Notes: generated by a model not told the origin, from the letters alone. Shown: positions 1 to 8,642, counted from the first letter of the stretch. The stretch: 64,000 nucleotides of DNA from Hamadaea sp013361475 (GCF_040654195.1 NZ_JBFAHM010000003.1:372001-436000), one strand, 5' to 3'. Numbers and translations: made by a program.

Positions 1-337
1 CGTCCGGGCCGACCATCCGGATCCGGCCGCCTGGCTGCACGGCGTCGTCGCGGCCGACCGGGAGCACGCCGTCTACTGCTACGCGCAGCTGACCTCGCCG
101 TTGGACACTGCACCGCCCGCGCTGCGCCTGCCCGGCCTCGATCCCGCCCGGTCCTACGAGGTACGCGTCCTGCCCGAAGTCAGCGGCGCGTTGGGCGGAC
201 CTGCTCGGAATCCGGCCTGGCGAGACGGGCTCACCGCGTCCGGAGCAGTGCTCTCGACGGTGGGTCTGCGGGCGCCCCGGCTGAACCCGGCCGAGTCCCT
301 GGTCGTCGAACTCCGCGCCCTCTCCACCACCCCCTGA
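1..337 (+). CDS. GH36 alpha-galactosidase, C-terminal fragment
   Basis: The open frame runs in from the left edge and ends at TGA 335-337, so only about 111 C-terminal residues are present. They read as the terminal beta-sandwich of a GH36 alpha-galactosidase: HGVVAADREHAVYCYAQLT, then LRLPGLDPARSYEVRVLPE, and a closing LNPAESLVVELRAL. The catalytic barrel lies outside the window. It would release terminal alpha-galactose from galacto-oligosaccharides or galactomannan side chains, which fits the mannosidase and sugar kinase that follow. The family call rests on this end piece alone. Confidence 0.75.
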   Translation, partial: VRADHPDPAAWLHGVVAADREHAVYCYAQLTSPLDTAPPALRLPGLDPARSYEVRVLPEVSGALGGPARNPAWRDGLTASGAVLSTVGLRAPRLNPAESLVVELRALSTTP

Positions 338-497
338 CCCCCGTTGGTTTCCCGCGCGATCATGAACTTACGGTCGTGATCCACCGGTGTGTCGTGTCCG
401 CGACGCCCTGATTAACTCCCCGACGGCATGATCAACGCGCCGCATCACCGTGCCACGTCGGAAGGCCGGCGTCGGCGGCCCGTGGGACAGTGGGCTT

Positions 498-995
498 ATG
501 CGGTACGACCTGGTCGAAGGCGACATCACCGAGCAGCACGTCGACGTGATCGTGAACGCGGCGAACTCCTCGCTCCTCGGCGGGGGAGGAGTGGACGGCG
601 CGATCCATCGCAAGGGCGGTCCCGAGATCCTGGCCGAGTGCCGGGCGCTGCGCGCCTCGAAGTACGGGCGGGGGCTGCCGACCGGGCAGGCGGTCGCCAC
701 CACCGCTGGGAAGCTGCCCGCTCGGTGGGTCGTGCATACGGTCGGGCCGGTCTACAGCTCCACCGAGGACCGATCCGCGATGTTGACCGCGTGCTACGCG
801 AACTCCCTGACGGTGGCCGACGGCCTCGACGCCCGGAGCATCGCGTTTCCCCTGATCTCTTCGGGCATCTACGGCTGGCCGCTGGAGGACGCCCTCGATC
901 GGGCGACCGCGGCCATCGAGGCCTTCGAACCGCGGTCGCTGACCGAGGCGCGGGTGGTCCTCTTCGGTGCGGCGGCTCGTTTGCGTACTGGGTGA
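498..995 (+). CDS. Macrodomain protein, O-acetyl-ADP-ribose deacetylase type
   Basis: A 165-residue single-domain protein. The macrodomain core is plain: MRYDLVEGDITEQHVDVIVN leads into NAANSSLLGGGGVDGAIHRK, the ADP-ribose-binding loop, and ISSGIYGWP forms the second ligand loop. MacroD-type members hydrolyse O-acetyl-ADP-ribose or remove mono-ADP-ribose from proteins. ATG 498 is chosen because the homologous part begins there, although the frame is open from 450. The last strand seems abbreviated (VVLFGAAARLRTG then stop), so the C-terminus is slightly shorter than usual. No functional link to the neighbouring glycosidases is apparent. Confidence 0.88.
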   Translation: MRYDLVEGDITEQHVDVIVNAANSSLLGGGGVDGAIHRKGGPEILAECRALRASKYGRGLPTGQAVATTAGKLPARWVVHTVGPVYSSTEDRSAMLTACYANSLTVADGLDARSIAFPLISSGIYGWPLEDALDRATAAIEAFEPRSLTEARVVLFGAAARLRTG

Positions 996-1013
996 CCTGG
1001 GTATTCGCCCTCG

Positions 1014-1460
1014 ATGGGCGAACAGGACTGGGATCGGCGCTTCTCGGAGGTGCTGCAGGAACTCCGGGTCATGCAGACCGGTATCCAGATCCTCTTCGCG
1101 TCGATGCTGACGCTGCCGTTCACCAACCGGTTCGAGCACATCGATCAGCTCCAGCGCGGGTTCTACGTGGGCACGCTGATCGCCTCGGCGGCGGCGACCG
1201 CGTTCCTCATCGCCCCGGTCAGCCTCCACCGGCTCATGGGTGAGGGCTACAAGCCCCAAGTGGTACGCGTGGCGGCGGCGATGACGAAGGCCGGACTGGT
1301 GCTGCTTCTGCTGGCCGTCGCCGGTGCGGTCTACCTCGTGCTGGATCTGGTCGTCGGGGCGGCCTGGGCCGGAGTGGCCGCCGCCTTCCTCGCCGTCCTC
1401 TACATCGGACTCTGGTACGTCGTCCCGGTCCTGGACAAGCTTCCTCGCCGCCCCCGGTAG
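1014..1460 (+). CDS. Small polytopic membrane protein (DUF6328-like)
   Basis: 148 residues. A soluble N-terminus (MGEQDWDRRFSEVLQELRVMQTG) is followed by four hydrophobic segments at about 24-44, 55-75, 93-115 and 118-140, and a basic tail. The opening RFSEVLQELRVMQTGIQILFA is typical of the actinobacterial DUF6328 family, which is sometimes labelled as an antiporter without experimental support. It starts 18 nt after the macrodomain stop and could be co-transcribed. Function unknown. Confidence 0.7.
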   Translation: MGEQDWDRRFSEVLQELRVMQTGIQILFASMLTLPFTNRFEHIDQLQRGFYVGTLIASAAATAFLIAPVSLHRLMGEGYKPQVVRVAAAMTKAGLVLLLLAVAGAVYLVLDLVVGAAWAGVAAAFLAVLYIGLWYVVPVLDKLPRRPR

Positions 1461-1532
1461 CCGAGCCGACCTCACCTCGCCGACTCCGCCGACCGCCGGA
1501 CCAGCCGGGCCCGCTCGGTACTGTACGGGCTA

Positions 1533-1561
1533 TTGACATATTTCTTCGTAGGGACTTTTCT
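1533..1561 (+). promoter_or_regulatory. Probable promoter of the GH92 gene
   Basis: TTGACA (1533-1538) is a perfect -35 hexamer. A 17 bp spacer separates it from TTTTCT (1556-1561), a weak -10. The region is AT-rich for this genome, and the 14 bp operator follows 12 bp downstream. The strong RBS AAAGGAG (1589-1595) precedes ATG 1602. Confidence 0.5.
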
Positions 1562-1573
1562 ATCTCCATTCCA

Positions 1574-1587
1574 TGACAACGTTGTCT
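1574..1587. promoter_or_regulatory. LacI-family operator copy 1
   Basis: TGACAACGTTGTCT, a 14 bp palindrome with one terminal mismatch, lies between the promoter and RBS of the GH92 gene. The same site occurs in perfect form at 5827-5840 beside the LacI gene, so that regulator is the obvious candidate to bind here. Size and CG-centred symmetry are typical of LacI operators. Confidence 0.75.
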
Positions 1588-1601
1588 GAAAGGAGTGGAT
1601 C

Positions 1602-4600
1602 ATGTCCCGCGGACCTCTCCCACGGTTCGGGCGTGCGTTCACAGCTTTTCTCGCCATCGTGACCGGAACCGTCGCGGCCGGTGTCGCGTACGCGCCGACG
1701 CCGGCGCACGCCGCCGCCCTCAACCTCACGCAGTACGTCAACCCGTTCATCGGGACCGACGACAGCAACTCGCCCAACCCCGTCCCCGGCGGCGCCGGTG
1801 GCAGCACCGTGCCCGGTCCGGTCGCCCCCTTCGGGATGGTGCAGTTCAGCCCGGACACGCCGACCGCGTCCCCGTCGGGCTACCGGTTCTCCGACACCCA
1901 GATCCAGGAGTACGCCCTGACCCACTTCAACGGGGCAGGCTGTGCGAACAACGAGGACATCGGGATCCTGCCGATCACCGGCGCGATCGGCTCGTCGCCG
2001 GGCACCAACTGGACGGCGTACCAGGCGACGCAGGTCAAGGGCAATGAAGTCGCCCAGGCCGGTTACTACAAGTCGGTGCTGTCCACCTACGGAAACACGC
2101 AGGTCGAGCTGTCCGCGACGAAGCGTACGGCGATCATGCGGCTCGCGTATCCGGCCACGACGTCGGCGCGCGTACTGCTGAACACGAGCAAGAGCGCGAC
2201 CGGCAGCCGCAGCGGGTCGATCTCGATCAGCGGCGCGACCGTCAGCGGCTCGGTCGCCGGCGGCGGCTTCTGCGGCTCGTCGAAGACCTATCAGATCTAC
2301 TACTACGGCCAGTTCGACCGTACGCCCACCTCGGTCGGCACGTGGCTGGGCGGAACGGTGAGCGCGGGCTCGACGAGCACGAGCGGCACCAACTCCGGCG
2401 GCTACGTCACCTTCGACACGAGCGGCAACGCCACGGTGAACTTCAAGATCGCCATCTCGTTCGTGAGCGTCGCGAACGCGCAGGCGAACCTGACCGCGGA
2501 GCAGAGCGGCTTCGCCTTCGACACCGTACGCGCCAGCGCCGACACCGAGTGGAACACGATCCTCAACCGGGTGCAGGCGACCGGCGGCAGCGCCACCGAT
2601 CTGCAGAAGTTCTACACCGCGCTCTACCACGTGCTGATCAACCCGAACATCGCCAGCGACGTCAACGGCCAGTACCGGGGCTTCGACCAGGCGGTCCACA
2701 CCTCCAGCCGGACGATCTACCAGAACTACTCCGGCTGGGACATCTACCGTTCGTGGGCGGCACTGGTGGCGCTGATCGCGCCGGACGAGGCGGCCGACAT
2801 CGCCAACTCGATGGTGCTCGACGGCCAGCAGGGCGGGCTCATTCCGAAGTGGTCGCACAACAGCAACGAGCACTTCGTCATGACCGGCGACCCCGGGCCG
2901 ATCATCGTCTCCAGCCTGAACGCCTTCGGCGTGACGAACTTCGACACCGCCGCCGCGCTCACTCTGATGAACAGCAGCTCCAACGGCGGCACGATCCAGG
3001 GCGGCGCCATTCGCGGCCGTCAGTCGGAGTACGTCAGCCAGCACTTCATCGACGAGGACTCGTCCGACTCCTTGGAGTACTCCGCGTCGGACTTCGCGGT
3101 GGCGCAGTTCGCCCAGCGACAGGGCAACACCAGCCTGTACAACACGTACATGACGCGGGCCCAGTGGTGGGCCAACGTGTTCTCCACCGAGTCGAGCTAC
3201 ATCCAGCGGCGTAACCCCGACAACACCTGGGTCTGGCCGCTCGATCCGGCCAGCAGCAGCAACTACACCGAGGGCAACGCCTCGCAGTACACCTGGATGG
3301 TCACCTACAACTTCGGCAGCCTGATCAACCTCATGGGTGGGCCGCAGACCGCGCGGCAGCGGCTCGACCATCACTTCACCCAGCTCAACGGCGGCCTGAC
3401 CCAGCCGTACTTCTACATCGGCAACGAACCCGAGCACGGGGTGCCGTGGGCGTACAACTGGGCGCAATGGCCGGCGGGGACCTCGTCGGTCGTCCGGCGG
3501 GTGATGAACGAGTCCTACACCACCGGAGCCGGCGGCCTGCCCGGCAACGAGGACCTCGGCGCGACCTCGGCCTGGTACGTGTGGGGCGCGCTCGGCATGT
3601 ACCCCGCGACGCCGGGTGCGGACACGCTGGCGTTGCACGGACCGCTGTTTCCCTCGATCCTCATCGATCGGCCGACCGGCGATATCCAGATCAACGCCAC
3701 GGGAGCGGGTCAGGGCTCGCCGTACGTGCAGAGCTTCAGTCGCAACGGCACCGGCCAGACCCGGAACTACCTGCGCTACCCGGACCTCGCGAGCGGCGCC
3801 ACTCTCGCGTACACGATGGGAAGCTCGGCGAGCAGCTGGGGCACCGGTGCGGGTGACGTGCCGCCGAGCTTCAACGACGGCTGGACCCCGCCCGCCGCGG
3901 CGCCGAACCTGGGCGCGAACCTGGCCCAGGGCAAGACCGCGAGCGGCTCGACCAGCTGCAACTCCTCGGAGACCCCGGACAAGGCGTTCGACGGGCAGCT
4001 CTCGGCGGCGAGCAAGTGGTGCTCCAGCGTGAGCGGCACCAAGACCCTGCAGGTCGACCTCGGCTCGATCCAGAACGTCGGCGCGTTCGTGGTCAAGCAC
4101 GCCGGTCTCGGCGGCGAGAACACCGGCTGGAACACCGGCGCGTTCACCATCTCGACCAGCACCGACAACAGCACGTGGAGCCAGCGGGTGTCGGTCTCCG
4201 GCAACCGCTCCAGCCGCACCTATCACCCCATCGGCACCGTGTCCGCGCGCTACGTGCGGCTCGACATCACCACACCCACGAACAACGGCAATGCCGCGGC
4301 ACGCATCGCCGAATTCGAGGTGTACGCCGGCAGTGGCGGACCGGTCAACCTGGCCCTCGGCAAGGCGGCGACCGCCGACTCGTCGTGCGCCACGAGTGAG
4401 GGGCCGGAGAAGGCCGTCAACGGCTCGTGGACCGGCGGGAACAGCGACAAGTGGTGTTCGCTGGGCAGCAGCAAATGGTGGCAGGTGGATCTGGGCTCGG
4501 CCCAGACCGTCTCGTCGTTCACGCTGCGGCACGCGGGCGCGGGCGGGGAGTCGGCGACGTGGAACACCCGGGACTTCACGATCCTGACGTCCACCGACGG

Positions 4601-4760
4601 AACCACCTGGACCACCCGGGTGACCGTCACCGGTAACACCGCCAACGTCAGCACCCACCCGATCACCCCGGTGTCGGCGCGGTACGTCCGGATCACCGTC
4701 CAGACCCCGGCCCAAGACACCAACACCGCCGCCCGCATCTACGAGGTCGAGGTCTACTAA
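1602..4760 (+). CDS. Secreted GH92 alpha-1,2-mannosidase with two F5/8 type C domains
   Basis: 1052 residues. Residues 1-38 form a signal peptide ending AHA. The GH92 domain spans about 42-765: it opens with YVNPFIGTDDSN and contains EPEHGVPWAYNWAQWPAGT, then GGLPGNEDLGATSAWYVWGA and LGMYPATPGADTLALHGP, the conserved GH92 C-terminal barrel motifs. GH92 enzymes are calcium-dependent exo-alpha-mannosidases acting on mannans and N-glycans. Two discoidin (F5/8 type C) sugar-binding modules follow at about 770-910 and 914-1052, each beginning NLA(Q/L)GK and carrying (V/L)DLGS. ATG 1602 has the RBS AAAGGAG at 1589-1595. Export means mannose is released outside the cell. Repression by the LacI protein at 5878 is inferred from the shared operator. 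Confidence 0.93.
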   Translation: MSRGPLPRFGRAFTAFLAIVTGTVAAGVAYAPTPAHAAALNLTQYVNPFIGTDDSNSPNPVPGGAGGSTVPGPVAPFGMVQFSPDTPTASPSGYRFSDTQIQEYALTHFNGAGCANNEDIGILPITGAIGSSPGTNWTAYQATQVKGNEVAQAGYYKSVLSTYGNTQVELSATKRTAIMRLAYPATTSARVLLNTSKSATGSRSGSISISGATVSGSVAGGGFCGSSKTYQIYYYGQFDRTPTSVGTWLGGTVSAGSTSTSGTNSGGYVTFDTSGNATVNFKIAISFVSVANAQANLTAEQSGFAFDTVRASADTEWNTILNRVQATGGSATDLQKFYTALYHVLINPNIASDVNGQYRGFDQAVHTSSRTIYQNYSGWDIYRSWAALVALIAPDEAADIANSMVLDGQQGGLIPKWSHNSNEHFVMTGDPGPIIVSSLNAFGVTNFDTAAALTLMNSSSNGGTIQGGAIRGRQSEYVSQHFIDEDSSDSLEYSASDFAVAQFAQRQGNTSLYNTYMTRAQWWANVFSTESSYIQRRNPDNTWVWPLDPASSSNYTEGNASQYTWMVTYNFGSLINLMGGPQTARQRLDHHFTQLNGGLTQPYFYIGNEPEHGVPWAYNWAQWPAGTSSVVRRVMNESYTTGAGGLPGNEDLGATSAWYVWGALGMYPATPGADTLALHGPLFPSILIDRPTGDIQINATGAGQGSPYVQSFSRNGTGQTRNYLRYPDLASGATLAYTMGSSASSWGTGAGDVPPSFNDGWTPPAAAPNLGANLAQGKTASGSTSCNSSETPDKAFDGQLSAASKWCSSVSGTKTLQVDLGSIQNVGAFVVKHAGLGGENTGWNTGAFTISTSTDNSTWSQRVSVSGNRSSRTYHPIGTVSARYVRLDITTPTNNGNAAARIAEFEVYAGSGGPVNLALGKAATADSSCATSEGPEKAVNGSWTGGNSDKWCSLGSSKWWQVDLGSAQTVSSFTLRHAGAGGESATWNTRDFTILTSTDGTTWTTRVTVTGNTANVSTHPITPVSARYVRITVQTPAQDTNTAARIYEVEVY

Positions 4761-4775
4761 CCCCCACCGCTTAGG

Positions 4776-4838
4776 CGCTGGATCAGGGTTCTCGGTCGAA
4801 TCTTGCCCCAAGATTCGACGCGGAACCCTGATCCAGCG
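4776..4838. repeat. 63 bp palindromic intergenic element, copy 1
   Basis: Two arms starting CGCTGGATCAGGGTTC pair over about 28 bp around a CCCC loop. Mismatches are confined to a short block in mid-arm (TCTCGG against TCCGCG). It sits 16 bp after the GH92 stop and 16 bp from the stop of the opposing ROK kinase gene. It is therefore placed as a bidirectional terminator or mRNA 3' stabiliser, although no T-tract follows. Other copies lie at 16133, 35404, 48254, 56846, 63596 and a half copy at 63745. Confidence 0.9.
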
Positions 4839-4854
4839 GGATGAGGAGCGACAG

Positions 4855-5799
4855 CTAGGAAGCGAGGCGGAGCGTCGACGGATACCGCTCCGGCTCGAAG
4901 GCGAGCGCGGCCGCGCCCACGAGGCCGGCCGCGTTCCCCAACTCCGCCGAGGCGACCGCGAGGTCTCGCAGGAAGCCGAGCTTGGCGTGCTCGCCGATGG
5001 CCTGGCGCAGCGGGGGAAGCAGCACGTCGGCGGCGCGGGAGACGCCACCGCCGACGACGGCCAGCGACAGATCGGCGATCGCGGCGGCCGAGACGATTCC
5101 GGCCGCGACGGCCCGCCCGGCGCGCTCGAACGCCTGGATCGCGACCTTGTCGCCCTCCCGGGCGGCGGCGGCCAGGTCCACAGCGGACTCTCCGAGCCAG
5201 CCCTGACGGCGAGCCCAGGCCACCATGCTCGGCCCGCTGGCGATGGCCTCCACACAGCCCCGGCCGCCACATGGACACGGATCGCCGTCGAGGTCCACGA
5301 CGGTGTGGCCGATGTGCCCGGCGTTGCCCGTACGCCCGCTGATCAGCCGGCCGTGCTGAATCAGGCCACCGCCGACGCCGGTCGACACGACCAGGACGAT
5401 CACGTCGTCCACCGAGCGGGCGGCGCCTTTCCAGTGTTCGCCGACGGCGGCGCACATCCCGTCGCCGGCCATGCGTACGGGGATGCCGGGAGCCAGCTCG
5501 GCGACGCGCGGGGCGAGGGGGAAGTCCCGCCAGCCGAGGATGTTGACCGGGCTCACGGTGGCTTCGACGAGGTCGAGCGGGCCGGCGGTGCCGATGCCGA
5601 TGCCGACGATCGGCCGCCCCGACGCTTCGGCCAGCGTCTCGCGGATGAGCCCGGCGAGCGGGGCGAACACCGTCTCGGCGTTGCCCGGCGACGTCGGTAC
5701 GCTCCGCGCGCCGAGCACTGTCCCGTCCGCGCTCACGAGTGAGGCCGCCATCTTGGTGCCGCCGATGTCGACGGCCAGGGCGAGAGCACCACGATCCAT
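4855..5799 (-). CDS. ROK-family sugar kinase (glucokinase-like)
   Basis: 314 residues. DIGGTKMAASLV (11-22) is the ATP phosphate loop, and CPCGGRGCVEAIASG is the ROK zinc motif. GHIGHTVVDLDG precedes the zinc site, and VVGGGVS is the adenosine motif. The catalytic region reads AGDGMCAAVGE, where most ROK kinases have NDAN. The Asp is kept but the Asn neighbours differ, so substrate preference may deviate from glucose. It probably phosphorylates the hexose released by the neighbouring enzymes. ATG 5799 lies 7 nt after TATCCT (5807-5812 on the top strand), suggesting a leaderless message. The operator at 5827-5840 sits just upstream, shared with the divergent LacI gene. Confidence 0.88.
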   Translation of the reverse strand: MDRGALALAVDIGGTKMAASLVSADGTVLGARSVPTSPGNAETVFAPLAGLIRETLAEASGRPIVGIGIGTAGPLDLVEATVSPVNILGWRDFPLAPRVAELAPGIPVRMAGDGMCAAVGEHWKGAARSVDDVIVLVVSTGVGGGLIQHGRLISGRTGNAGHIGHTVVDLDGDPCPCGGRGCVEAIASGPSMVAWARRQGWLGESAVDLAAAAREGDKVAIQAFERAGRAVAAGIVSAAAIADLSLAVVGGGVSRAADVLLPPLRQAIGEHAKLGFLRDLAVASAELGNAAGLVGAAALAFEPERYPSTLRLAS

Positions 5800-5826
5800 G
5801 GCGGGCAGGATAGCCCGAACCGCCTA

Positions 5827-5840
5827 TGACAACGTTGTCA
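5827..5840. promoter_or_regulatory. LacI-family operator copy 2 (perfect palindrome)
   Basis: TGACAACGTTGTCA, a perfect 14 bp palindrome, lies between the divergent ROK kinase and LacI genes and upstream of both putative -10 elements. It matches the site at 1574-1587 and predicts autoregulation plus control of kinase and mannosidase. Confidence 0.8.
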
Positions 5841-5877
5841 GGCCCGCGTACCGTTGCCGTGACGTAACCTCCTGAGC

Positions 5878-6882
5878 GTGGTGGGGAGTCAGCGGGACAA
5901 GCAGCGGGACGGGCGGCCCACGATGGTGGACGTGGCCAAACGCGCCGGGGTCAGCCTGAAGACCGTCTCCCGGGTGGTCAACGGCTCGCCGCAGGTCCAG
6001 CCGGAGCTGACCGAGCGCGTCCAGGCGGCGATCGCCGAGCTGGGCTTCCGGCGTAATCATCTGGCGAGCGCGCTGCGGTCCGGCCAGCAGACCGCGACCG
6101 TCGGCCTGCTGATCGAGGAGATCGCCAACCCGTTCTACGCGACCATCGCCGGAGTCGTGGCCGAGACCGCCCGGGACCACGACACCCTCCTGTTCACAGC
6201 CAGCTCCGAAGAAGACCCCGTACGCGAGGAGCTGTTGCTCCGGGATCTCTGCGCGCGCCGGGTGGACGGGCTGATCGTCGTCCCAGCCGGATACGACCAC
6301 GGTTTCCTGCGGTCGGAGGTCGAGCGGGGTCTCCCGGTGGTGTTCCTCGACCGGCCGGGCGGCGGGCTGGTGGCCGACACCGTCCTGCTGGACAACCGGG
6401 GCGGCACCCGGGCGGGGGTGGAGCGGCTCCTCGCCGGTGGTCACCGGCGGATCGCCGTCCTGCTCGACTCGGTCGGCGTCTACACGATGCGGGAACGCCT
6501 GGCCGGGGCGCAGGAGGCGCTGGCCGCCGCCGGGATCGCGTACGATCCGGCGCTCGTCCGCGAGGGAGTCAAGGATCCCGCGAGCGCCGCGACGGTCGTC
6601 GCGGAGCTGTCCGATGTGGATGCATACGTGTGCCTGAACAACCGCATCACCGTTGGCGCACTGCAAGAACTCGTCCGCCGCGGCAGCGACGCCGAACTGC
6701 TCGGCTTCGACGACTTCGAGCTGTCCTACCTGATGCCGCGCCGGTTCACCGTGATCGCGTACGACACCCGGGAACTGGCCCGGCGCGCGGCGGAACTCCT
6801 GTTCTCCCGGATCGCCGGGGACAAGACGTGGCCGCGGACGGAGGTGCTGCCGACGCACCTCATCGAGCGCGGCCTCCACTGA
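5878..6882 (+). CDS. LacI-family transcriptional repressor
   Basis: 334 residues. The helix-turn-helix is at about 16-40 (MVDVAKRAGVSLKTVSRVVN) with the hinge helix near 60-68 (HLASALRSG). A periplasmic-binding-protein-like ligand domain follows (TVGLLIEEIANPFYATIAGV, DGLIVVPAG, LGFDDFEL). The likely effector is a sugar liberated by the adjacent glycosidases. GTG 5878 is chosen because TAACCT (5865-5870) stands 7 nt upstream, fitting a leaderless start; GTG 5881 and ATG 5923 are alternatives. Its 3' end overlaps the convergent HAD gene by 23 bp. Its probable sites are the two TGACAACGTTGTCA-type palindromes. Confidence 0.93.
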   Translation: MVGSQRDKQRDGRPTMVDVAKRAGVSLKTVSRVVNGSPQVQPELTERVQAAIAELGFRRNHLASALRSGQQTATVGLLIEEIANPFYATIAGVVAETARDHDTLLFTASSEEDPVREELLLRDLCARRVDGLIVVPAGYDHGFLRSEVERGLPVVFLDRPGGGLVADTVLLDNRGGTRAGVERLLAGGHRRIAVLLDSVGVYTMRERLAGAQEALAAAGIAYDPALVREGVKDPASAATVVAELSDVDAYVCLNNRITVGALQELVRRGSDAELLGFDDFELSYLMPRRFTVIAYDTRELARRAAELLFSRIAGDKTWPRTEVLPTHLIERGLH

Positions 6883-7660
6883 ACAGCTCTTCCAGGACGA
6901 CCGCGACGCCGTCCGCGTCGTTGGCCGGGGCTCGCAGCGAGGTGGCGGCCAGCACCGCCGGATGCGCGTTGGCGACCGCGTACGCCGTCCCGGCCCAGGC
7001 CAGCATCGGCAGGTCGTTCGGCGCGTCGCCGAACGCGACGACCTCGTCGGCGGTGACTCCCCAGCCCTCGCACAGGGCCGCCAGAGTGGCCGCCTTCGAC
7101 ACCCCGGCCGCCCCGATCTCCAGCGGCGCACGCTCGGCCGACCAGGTGCACTCGATCAGCTCGCCGATCGCCGGGCGGAGCCGTTCCCACGCGCGGTCCG
7201 GGTCCGAGTCGGGCAGCCACACCATGAGTTTCACGAACGGCTCGGTCAGCAGGTCGGCCACGGTCTCGACGAACTCGCGCCGATAGTCCAGCGCGGGCCG
7301 GTACCGGTAGCCGGGCTCGAACAGCACGCGCTGCCCGGTCTCCACGGCGAAGCCGGAACCCGGCACGATCGTCGTGATCTCCTCGATCACCTTGCGCGCG
7401 ACGTCCAGCGGCAGCGGGTGCAGGATCTCCGGCTCCTCGCCGAGCCGGTAGAGGTTCGAACCGTTGCCGCAGATCGCGAGGTCGATCAGCGCCTCGCCGC
7501 CGAACAGCTCGTCGATGACGCGAGCCGGCCGGGCGGTTGCGGCCACCACGCGCGTTCCGGCCGCCTTGACCGTTCTCAACGCCGCTTTGGTACGCGCGGA
7601 GAGCGTGACGTCGCTGTGCAGCAGGGTTCCATCCAGATCCGTAGCCACGACTTTTGGCAT
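6860..7660 (-). CDS. HAD-superfamily phosphatase, Cof type
   Basis: 266 residues. Motif I is DLDGTLLHSD near the N-terminus, motif II is AATARP, the motif III lysine lies in GVSKAATL, and motif IV is FGDAPNDLPML. A Cof-type C2 cap lies between. Such enzymes dephosphorylate sugar phosphates, phosphorylated cofactors or similar metabolites; the substrate cannot be predicted. ATG 7660 is preferred, with GTG 7675 five codons upstream as an alternative. It overlaps the end of the LacI gene and is divergent from the SDR gene. Confidence 0.85.
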   Translation of the reverse strand: MPKVVATDLDGTLLHSDVTLSARTKAALRTVKAAGTRVVAATARPARVIDELFGGEALIDLAICGNGSNLYRLGEEPEILHPLPLDVARKVIEEITTIVPGSGFAVETGQRVLFEPGYRYRPALDYRREFVETVADLLTEPFVKLMVWLPDSDPDRAWERLRPAIGELIECTWSAERAPLEIGAAGVSKAATLAALCEGWGVTADEVVAFGDAPNDLPMLAWAGTAYAVANAHPAVLAATSLRAPANDADGVAVVLEELFSGGRAR

Positions 7661-7708
7661 GATCACGTCTTTCACCCTACCGGGAACCAGTCGAGATTCT
7701 TACATTGC

Positions 7709-7725
7709 GATGAATCGAATTCATC
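7709..7725. promoter_or_regulatory. Inverted repeat between the HAD and SDR genes
   Basis: GATGAAT-CGA-ATTCATC, a perfect 7+7 bp inverted repeat, lies between two divergent start codons in an AT-richer stretch. It could be an operator for an unidentified regulator. Only the symmetry and position support this. Confidence 0.4.
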
Positions 7726-7768
7726 CGTGATGCTCTCTGGGCTGGTCACAGAGGGAGAGGAGGTGGCC

Positions 7769-8569
7769 ATGCCGCACCGTTGGCTGGTCACGGGATGTTC
7801 GAGTGGGGTGGGCCGCGCGCTGGCCCAGCGGCTCGTCGACGAGGGCGAACAAGTCCTGGTCACGGCCCGGCGACCGGAGACGGTCGCGGAGTTCGAGGGC
7901 CGGCCCAACGCCGTCGTCGCGCCCTTGGACGTCCGCGACGAGGCCCAATGTCAGGCCGCGATCGACCTGGCGGTGGACCGGTTCGGCGGGCTGGACGTCC
8001 TCGTCAACAACGCCGGATACGGGCAGTTCGGCGCGGTCGAGGAAATCTCGGCCGACCAACTGCTGGCCCAGTTCGAGACCAACCTGTTCGGGCCGTGGCG
8101 GCTGCTCCGCCTGGCCCTGCCCCAATGGCGAGCGCAAGGCGGCGGGCACGCCCTCTTCGTCTCGTCGACGGCCGGGTTCACGCCCTATCCCGGGCTTTCG
8201 GCGTACACGGCGAGCAAGTTCGCGTTGGAAGGCCTGGCCGAATCGCTCGCCCAGGAGGCCACGCACCTCGGCGTACGCGTGACGATCCTGCAGCTCGGCG
8301 GATTCGCCACCGGATACGGCCGGGCGCTGCTACAGCCGGCCCAACCGGTCGACGCCTACGTCCCCGTCTACGGCGAGATGCGTACCGCCTTCGAACACTT
8401 CGAGCAGCTGCCGGGCCTAAACGATCCGGCCCTGTTCGCCGACACGGTGGTACGCGTCGTCCGCGACCCGAATCCGCCGTTGCGCGTACCAGTCGGTCCT
8501 GATGCCCACGCGCACCTGACTGCGGCGCTGGAGCAGCGCGCCAAGCAGCTGGACGACTTCGCCGCGTGA
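7769..8569 (+). CDS. Short-chain dehydrogenase/reductase
   Basis: 266 residues of classical SDR form. The cofactor loop is TGCSSGVG (8-15), the structural motif is NNAGYGQFG, and the catalytic Ser-Tyr-Lys lies in SSTAGFTPYPGLSAYTASK. The basic residues after the second strand (TARRPE) favour NADPH. ATG 7769 has the strong RBS GGGAGAGGAGG at 7753-7763; longer in-frame starts exist (GTG 7763, ATG 7730). The substrate is unknown. The stop codon lies inside the left arm of a perfect 23 bp inverted repeat. Confidence 0.88.
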   Translation: MPHRWLVTGCSSGVGRALAQRLVDEGEQVLVTARRPETVAEFEGRPNAVVAPLDVRDEAQCQAAIDLAVDRFGGLDVLVNNAGYGQFGAVEEISADQLLAQFETNLFGPWRLLRLALPQWRAQGGGHALFVSSTAGFTPYPGLSAYTASKFALEGLAESLAQEATHLGVRVTILQLGGFATGYGRALLQPAQPVDAYVPVYGEMRTAFEHFEQLPGLNDPALFADTVVRVVRDPNPPLRVPVGPDAHAHLTAALEQRAKQLDDFAA

Positions 8570-8642
8570 TCATTGCGCCAGCCATGTCGTTTCGGCGGAC
8601 ATTTCGACGCGTGAAGCAGCATGGCTGGCGCAATGATCACGC
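8564..8642. terminator. Perfect 23 bp inverted repeat after the SDR gene
   Basis: Arms 8564-8586 and 8620-8642 are exact reverse complements over 23 bp (starting GCGTGATCATTGCGCCAGCC) around a 33 nt loop. The SDR TGA stop is within the left arm. Such a long perfect stem could terminate transcription from both sides, but a small non-coding insertion is also possible. Confidence 0.75.

Noticed and set aside
4776..4838. Treating the palindromic elements as standard intrinsic terminators
   Set aside because: No T-tract follows the stems, the sequence is conserved between unrelated loci and copies vary in one central block, so they are listed as repeats with possible terminator activity.
1560..5270. 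A very long open frame (over 1200 codons) on the minus strand opposite the GH92 gene
   Set aside because: It is the antisense shadow of a high-GC gene; it is Arg/Val/Gly-rich, lacks any domain and runs through the palindromic repeat and the ROK kinase gene.
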